A stretch of 10,793 bases of DNA from an uncultured Sutterella sp. (GTDB lineage: Bacteria; Pseudomonadota; Gammaproteobacteria; Burkholderiales; Burkholderiaceae_F). The stretch's first letter is position 1. Every line of letters begins with the position of its first letter. The stretch is taken from the NCBI GenBank assembly GCA_900546995.1, contig URFF01000060.1, forward strand, positions 1 through 10,793, in the 5' to 3' direction. Below, one piece after another: positions 6,751 through 10,793 of the stretch. The notes below the pieces were generated by a model. It was not told the DNA's origin, made no database searches, and saw nothing but the letters and a program-made list of their open reading frames with translations. A program made the translations under genes and the position numbers.

Positions 6751-7030
6751 GGTGTGTTGATTTTGAAAGTGTTGCTGATCGAGTCGTTCTAAAGTATTGA
6801 GTTTAAATAAAAGACCGGATTGGCGTGTTTTCTATTTTGTAATTAATTGAATTTATTATTAATTTCTTCTCGAGTGTTAGGGTGAGAATACACTAAATTG
6901 CTTGGAAAACAACATTGTCTCCTTTGTCTTTTTGAGAGGAAAGTGTCTGATTGTTGGCTTTTGTCTGCAAGCAATTTATTTTTGGCATTTTTTGTTTGCA
7001 CATATGATGCAAAAATATTAAAAAATTGAA

Positions 7031-7100
7031 TTAAAAATTAAAAAATATCAATTAATACAAATAGATATATGTAATAAATTTGCTTGCAGATATTTGCAGA
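7031..7100 (+). repeat. Direct repeat, copy 2 (promoter-proximal)
   Basis: This is the partner of 6681-6750, offset by exactly 350 bases. It contains AATACAAATAGATAT (7054-7068), TTTGCTTGCAG (7079-7089) and two TTGCAG boxes ten bases apart (7084-7089 and 7094-7099). Its right end overlaps the -35 region of the likely promoter of the gene at 7153, the position of a repressor or activator site. Confidence 0.75.
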
Positions 7101-7121
7101 ATAGCCATTATTTTGTATAAA
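7093..7121 (+). promoter_or_regulatory. Likely sigma-70 promoter of the AlbA_2 gene
   Basis: The -10 box TATAAA (7116-7121, continuing as TATAAAAT) lies 17 bases after TTTGCA (7093-7098), a 4-of-6 match to TTGACA. The weak -35 lies inside the second TTGCAG box of repeat copy 2, so binding there would directly affect polymerase. Transcription would start near 7128. Confidence 0.55.
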
Positions 7122-7140
7122 ATTTAGAGAAGATTGCATC

Positions 7141-7146
7141 GAGGAA
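7141..7146 (+). promoter_or_regulatory. Ribosome binding site of the AlbA_2 gene
   Basis: GAGGAA lies six bases before the ATG at 7153, a good Shine-Dalgarno match that fixes this start. Confidence 0.75.
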
Positions 7147-7152
7147 CCTGTC

Positions 7153-8610
7153 ATGGACGGAAACATTCAACAATTGGTGGAAGCATTAATCAAAGAGCCC
7201 GGTGAATCGGAGTGGCTGGAATTTAAAAAAGATAATGCGGATGCTGAAATGATTGGTAAGGACATCAGTGCGTTAGCCAATGGTGCTTTAGTTAGTCAGC
7301 ATAGTCATGCGTATATGCTTTGGGGAATCGATGACAAATCGCACGCGATTACTGGTACAAATTTTTCACCCTATCAAAAATCGCAAGGCAATCAGGAATT
7401 GTTGTCTTGGCTGCACGAGATGTTATCGGACAACGTTGAGTTTTATTTTGAGGAAACGTCTGTACTCGGTTTGAAAATTGTTGTTTTGACGATTATGCCT
7501 GCCGTTCAATACCCGGTCACTTTCAAGAAAGAGCCCTATATTCGTGTCGGTAGCTATACAAAGAGGTTGGCAACCGAGCCGAAGCTTCAGGTGCAGTTGT
7601 GGAACAGTTTACGCAATGAAAAATTCGAACTATCGGCAGCGGCTCGAGATCTATCAGCCGAGATGGTTGATCAGCGGCTTGACATTTTGACTTATTTTCA
7701 AAAACTAGGACAAAAGGTTCCGGACAGTTTAAAAGAGCGACTTAAATATCTGGAAATTGAACAAATTATTCGCCAGCAAGAAAATGGATTGTTTTCGATC
7801 TCAAATTTCGGTGCGTTGCTTTTAGCTAAAGATTTTAGGGCCTTCCCATCAATCCGACGTAAGGAAGTTCGAGTGGTTCAATACCGTGATGCTGGTCGAA
7901 CAGAGATTATTCGTAGTCGTTCTTTTGAGCAAGGTTATGCCGTCTGCTTTGGTGAGTTGTTAACTTATATTGATGCGCTTTTACCTTCGTCTGAATTCAT
8001 TGCCGCGACCGGAGAACGGCGAGTCCAGCGAACTTATCCGCCTGAAGTGGTTCGAGAACTTATCACAAATGCGTTGATGCACCAGGATTTAAATAGCAAA
8101 GGCGATTGCGTTTTGTGTGAAATTTTTGAAAATCGGGTGGAAATAACGAATCCAGGAACATTGTTAATTGATAAAGATCGTATTGTGGACTTACCGCCTA
8201 AATCCCGTAATGAACTATTGGCCGGACTCATGCGGCATATGCACTTGTGCGAAGAGTTGGGCATGGGGTGGGATAAGGTGGTTGAGCTCTGCGAAAATGC
8301 ACAGCTCCCCTCGCCATCAATTATTCAATATCCAGATCGTGCAACGCGCATCGTTTTGTATTCTCATATTGACTTTTTCGAGATGACAAACGAACAAAAA
8401 CTTTGGGCCTGTTATCTGCATACATGTCTTTTGGCTATGAAAAATCAGAGTGCGACAAACGCAACGCTCCGAGATCGATTTGGTTTGGGTAGTAAAAGCG
8501 CGAGTTCGGTTTCAAGGTTATTGCGAGATGCGGTGACTCAAGGTTTGATTAAGCTCAAAGATGATGCGGTTGGAACCAAAGCAAAGCGTTATGTTCCGTA
8601 TTGGGCTTAG
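7153..8610 (+). CDS. AlbA_2 (Schlafen-type) / GHKL-like ATPase / winged-helix protein, putative regulator or defence protein
   Basis: The product has 485 residues and the COG2865 architecture. Residues about 15-145 are an AlbA_2 domain: ESEWLEFKKD (18-27), DISALANGA (37-45), YMLWGIDD (54-61) and YIRVGSYTKRLA (129-140). Residues about 295-400 fit the HATPase_c_4 region that follows it in these proteins: an N-box-like PPEVVRELITNALMHQDL (296-313, with E302, N306 and H310), an IEITNPGTL-like strand (328-337) and the glycine-rich GMGWDKV (370-376). The last 60 residues look like a winged helix, with a recognition-helix candidate SASSVSRLLRDAV (449-461) and a basic wing. The family includes DNA-binding regulators, and its AlbA_2 fold is shared with the RNase core of Schlafen proteins; some members lie in phage-defence loci. 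The function here is not known. The gene follows repeat-rich AT DNA and may be autoregulated. Glycerate kinase follows 61 bases later. Confidence 0.85.
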   Translation: MDGNIQQLVEALIKEPGESEWLEFKKDNADAEMIGKDISALANGALVSQHSHAYMLWGIDDKSHAITGTNFSPYQKSQGNQELLSWLHEMLSDNVEFYFEETSVLGLKIVVLTIMPAVQYPVTFKKEPYIRVGSYTKRLATEPKLQVQLWNSLRNEKFELSAAARDLSAEMVDQRLDILTYFQKLGQKVPDSLKERLKYLEIEQIIRQQENGLFSISNFGALLLAKDFRAFPSIRRKEVRVVQYRDAGRTEIIRSRSFEQGYAVCFGELLTYIDALLPSSEFIAATGERRVQRTYPPEVVRELITNALMHQDLNSKGDCVLCEIFENRVEITNPGTLLIDKDRIVDLPPKSRNELLAGLMRHMHLCEELGMGWDKVVELCENAQLPSPSIIQYPDRATRIVLYSHIDFFEMTNEQKLWACYLHTCLLAMKNQSATNATLRDRFGLGSKSASSVSRLLRDAVTQGLIKLKDDAVGTKAKRYVPYWA

Positions 8611-8671
8611 AGCGAAGTGCTCCTCAATTATCGAGCTAAAAAATGGAGATTGCATTTCTTCGGGATTGAAT

Positions 8672-9802
8672 ATGAAAATCGTCGTTGCTTTGGATTCTTT
8701 CAAGGGATCCCTATCGGCAAAGGAAGCCTGTGAGGCGGTTGCCAAGGGACTTTCTCAAACACAAAATGAGTTAGATATTCGCTGTATGCCGATTTCCGAT
8801 GGCGGTGACGGCTTATTGGATGCAGTGCATGATGAGTGTGTGACAAGTGGTTTTCGTGAAGAGCGTGTGACGGTTTCCGGTCCTTATGGCCATCTAACTT
8901 CGGTCATGCTACTAATTAAAGGAAAAACCGCTTTGATCGAAATGGCTCAGGCAAGTGGGCTGGAACTCGTGTCGAAGTCCGAGCGTCGCACCCTTTTTGC
9001 CAGTACTTACGGCTTGGGGCAGGCGATTGATCATGCTTTGCATTGTGGATGTCAAACCTTTTGGATTGGATTAGGTGGCAGCGCCACAAACGACATGGGG
9101 TTAGGCGCTATGCAGGCGCTCGGCTGTCGCTTTTTCGACCGAGACGGGCAGTTAATCAACGCGCCGTTTAAAGCGTGTGATTTAATTCGTCTGGATCATA
9201 TTGAGAGTACAGAGCTGCAGGATCGACTAGGCTCAACGTCCTTTATCGGGGTGGCCGATGTGAACAATCCCCTTTTGGGTGAAAACGGGGCAACGCGTGT
9301 TTTCGGTCCTCAAAAGGGAGCGGATGCAACCGATTTGGATGCGCTTGAAATGGGGATGCGCCATGCGGCAGCGGTTTTAGCCAAACATTTCAAAGAGGAT
9401 GTTAGTGACCGGCCCGGAGCGGGGGCGGCTGGTGGGCTCGGAGCGGGGCTCATGTGGTTTATGAATGCCTCGATAAAGGGCGGTGCGGACACGGTGCTTA
9501 ATCTTTTAAAGTTTGATGAAGCGCTTGAGGGAGCAGACTGGGTGATCACTGGCGAAGGGCGATTTGATGCGCAAAGCCTTTCGGGCAAGGCCCCTTTAGG
9601 GGTGATTGAGCGTGCAAAGCGCAAAAAGATCAGCGTTTGTGTTTTTTGTGGCGAATCCCTTCTTTCTAAAGAAGAGTCGCTTGCCATGGGGATTGCCAAA
9701 ATTGGCCAAGTCATAGAAAAGGCCCGAGATCGAGACGATGCCATGCGTAACGCCAGACATTATTTAAGTGAATTGGCTCGGGCCTTTTTTGCCATTAAAT
9801 AA
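8672..9802 (+). CDS. Glycerate kinase (GarK/GlxK family)
   Basis: The enzyme phosphorylates D-glycerate with ATP; GarK/GlxK members make 2-phosphoglycerate and feed glyoxylate, galactarate or serine-derived carbon into glycolysis. It is 376 residues, the usual length. Hallmarks are the N-terminal MKIVVALDSFKGSLSA (1-16), SDGGDG (42-47), GLGGSATNDMG (133-143), FGPQKGA (211-217), PGAGAAGGLGAGL (248-260) and the C-terminal ITGEGRFDAQSLSGKAPLGV (292-311). The ATG at 8672 begins the family N-terminus; in-frame starts further upstream lie inside or just after the AlbA_2 gene and add non-homologous residues. The Shine-Dalgarno sequence is weak (GGGA, seven bases away). It is 61 bases downstream of the AlbA_2 gene on the same strand, so co-transcription is possible, but no functional link is apparent. 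It ends in an 8-bp overlap with the converging hydrolase gene. garK and glxK cannot be told apart from sequence alone. Confidence 0.94.
   Translation: MKIVVALDSFKGSLSAKEACEAVAKGLSQTQNELDIRCMPISDGGDGLLDAVHDECVTSGFREERVTVSGPYGHLTSVMLLIKGKTALIEMAQASGLELVSKSERRTLFASTYGLGQAIDHALHCGCQTFWIGLGGSATNDMGLGAMQALGCRFFDRDGQLINAPFKACDLIRLDHIESTELQDRLGSTSFIGVADVNNPLLGENGATRVFGPQKGADATDLDALEMGMRHAAAVLAKHFKEDVSDRPGAGAAGGLGAGLMWFMNASIKGGADTVLNLLKFDEALEGADWVITGEGRFDAQSLSGKAPLGVIERAKRKKISVCVFCGESLLSKEESLAMGIAKIGQVIEKARDRDDAMRNARHYLSELARAFFAIK
9717..9790 (+). terminator. Candidate bidirectional terminator inside the 3' end of glycerate kinase
   Basis: AAAAGGCCCGAG (9717-9728) and CTCGGGCCTTTT (9777-9788) are a perfect 12-bp inverted repeat, and the T run continues to 9790. 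The 48-base spacer is long for an intrinsic terminator, but the GC-rich core with flanking A and T runs is the right form in both directions. The two converging genes overlap, so any terminator must lie within coding sequence. Confidence 0.45.
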
Positions 9803-10793
9803 ACGCTTTCCACCAAAAGTCGGTTTTGCTGGATTGGGTTAAGGAAAGCGGAGCGCCGATTACAGGCGTCAAAAGTTTTCTCTCAGACCAATCGTATTGG
9901 CTCAGCAATTCAAACGGTTCATACCAGGGGTGCGGCGCCAAAGAGAATTTACCGACATGCGCCGGCAAAATGGCGGCAGCTTGAAGGTCGTTGGTTGCCT
10001 CATAAGCTTGACTCGGATGCATGTGGATGTATTGCCAACGTGAGTTGTATTGCCCGCAATCCAATAGGGCCAAGTCGATTGGCCCCAATTTTTTGCCTAA
10101 CGCTTTGAAGTGGTGGCCGTACCCGGAGTCTCCACTAAAGAGAATGCGTTTTTGAGGCGTTTCAATCAGATAGCCACACCAAAAGGTATTGTTTTGGTGC
10201 AAAGAGCGACCGGCATAATGCCGAGCCTCAATTGATCGAATACGGTAATCGGTTGTTAACTCAACGCTTTCACCCCAGTCAAGGCTTTTTATTTTTTCCT
10301 CACCGATTCCCCATCGCAAAAGATGCGCTTCGACGCCTAGAGGACAGAGGAAATACCGGGTTTTGTCTTTGAGTGCCAGAATACTCGGATAATCCATATG
10401 ATCCCAGTGGTCGTGAGAAATCAAGATACAGTCGATTGGCGGAAAGTCACTGGCTTGATAAGGCGTTGTTCCGTCAAAGGCGCGATTACTCATCGAAATA
10501 GGACTCGCATAAGGGCTAAACACCGGATCAATGAGAATTTTCAAACCGGATACCTTCATGAAAAATGTCGAGTGACCTAGCCAAACGACTGTGTTGTCTG
10601 ATAGTGTCTTTAAATCAGCTTTAATACTCGTTAACGGTTTCGCCGGTCGGGGATCTTTCGTTTTAGTGGTAAGCGAGCGTAAAAAAGCCTCCGGCATGGA
10701 GCTACCGTCACTTAACACCGGCGTCTCAATGGAATTATGAAACGCACCGTCCCAGTAGTGAGGGCTTGAGGCGATGGCGCCTGTTGTGCTGGG
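9795..10793 (-). CDS. MBL-fold metallo-hydrolase, RomA/NAPE-PLD/UlaG-like (N-terminus outside window)
   Basis: This is a metallo-beta-lactamase-fold hydrolase of COG2220. The metal-binding motif H-D-H-W-D-H is present in ILISHDHWDHMDY, preceded by VVWLGHSTFFMK and LKILIDPVFS; further ligands are likely the His of the EARHYAGR strand, the Asp of FSGDSGYG and the His of LPAHVGKF. The frame has no stop up to the last base of the window: the 25 codons before the GTG at 10718 encode SSPHYWDGAFHNSIETPVL, which matches the 'SPHY-DG-F-N' segment that opens NAPE-PLD/RomA-type proteins. The gene is therefore partial, with 332 residues visible. The substrate is unknown: relatives cleave phosphodiesters (NAPE-PLD), lactones (UlaG) or have been tied to outer-membrane and drug phenotypes (RomA). 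Its stop overlaps the glycerate kinase stop by 8 bp. Confidence 0.87.
   Translation of the reverse strand, partial: PSTTGAIASSPHYWDGAFHNSIETPVLSDGSSMPEAFLRSLTTKTKDPRPAKPLTSIKADLKTLSDNTVVWLGHSTFFMKVSGLKILIDPVFSPYASPISMSNRAFDGTTPYQASDFPPIDCILISHDHWDHMDYPSILALKDKTRYFLCPLGVEAHLLRWGIGEEKIKSLDWGESVELTTDYRIRSIEARHYAGRSLHQNNTFWCGYLIETPQKRILFSGDSGYGHHFKALGKKLGPIDLALLDCGQYNSRWQYIHMHPSQAYEATNDLQAAAILPAHVGKFSLAPHPWYEPFELLSQYDWSERKLLTPVIGAPLSLTQSSKTDFWWKAFI

Larger units (their letters stand above)
6619..7152. other. AT-rich non-coding region with repeats and TTGCA sites
   Basis: This is 534 bases without a credible gene, much more AT-rich than its surroundings. It holds the 70-bp direct repeat listed separately and a marked cluster of TTGCA half-sites: plus orientation at 6646, 6734, 6996, 7084, 7094 and 7134, minus orientation at 6966-6970 and 7008-7012. 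About one would be expected by chance. TTGCTT also occurs repeatedly (6642, 6730, 6898 and 7080 on plus; 6969-6974 on minus). The palindrome TTGCA-N7-TGCAA lies at 6996-7012. No hairpin terminator for dacB is evident. The composition and the gene that follows suggest an inserted segment, but no insertion-sequence ends or target duplications were recognised. Confidence 0.7.

Noticed and set aside
6665..6760. Possible 31-codon peptide starting with ATG at 6665
   Set aside because: No Shine-Dalgarno sequence, it runs through the first direct repeat, and the equivalent frame in the second repeat copy is stopped.
6641..7100. Repeats upstream of the AlbA_2 gene as a CRISPR array
   Set aside because: There are only two long copies 350 bp apart with no regular spacers and no cas genes.
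8561..8671. Upstream in-frame start for glycerate kinase
   Set aside because: It overlaps the end of the AlbA_2 gene and adds residues unlike the family; the conserved N-terminus begins at 8672.

Overview
The window looks like a chromosomal segment of a betaproteobacterium of moderate GC, probably Burkholderiales and perhaps a gut Sutterellaceae-type organism. The lineage call is inferred from the GroEL/GroES sequences, the DctA, YigZ and PBP4 homologues and the RpoH-type groESL promoter. No rRNA or other decisive marker is present. Most of the window is ordinary housekeeping DNA. The two places that look like accessory DNA are the left edge (1-755) and the stretch 6619-8610.

Left edge (1-755): bases 1-185 read like folded RNA (perfect hairpins, one with a GAAA tetraloop) and resemble the 5' part of a group II intron. 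They abut an N-terminally deleted ABC-2 permease (186-476, +) that carries a run of nine G. Facing it is a 61-codon gene (570-755, -) with a good ribosome binding site and a loose resemblance to the tail of DUF1778 antitoxins.

Core block on the minus strand (832-5020), in transcription order: groES, groEL, a strong intrinsic terminator, yigZ, dctA, a second intrinsic terminator. A near-consensus sigma-32 heat-shock promoter for groESL lies at 5151-5179, about 130 bases upstream of groES and immediately against the start of the divergent gene. The leader between promoter and groES contains two hairpins.

Plus-strand block (5197-9802): a periplasmic PBP4-type D-alanyl-D-alanine carboxypeptidase (dacB), then 534 bases of AT-rich non-coding DNA, then a three-domain protein (Schlafen-type AlbA_2, GHKL-like ATPase region, C-terminal winged helix), then a glycerate kinase. 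The AT-rich stretch holds a 70-bp imperfect direct repeat whose copies are exactly 350 bp apart, and a cluster of TTGCA half-sites. One repeat copy overlaps the -35 of the likely promoter of the AlbA_2 gene. This suggests an autoregulated, possibly horizontally acquired gene and is the most interesting part of the window.

Right edge: a minus-strand MBL-fold hydrolase (RomA/NAPE-PLD/UlaG-like) converges on the glycerate kinase with an 8-bp stop-to-stop overlap. Its reading frame stays open to the last base of the window, so its N-terminus is outside.
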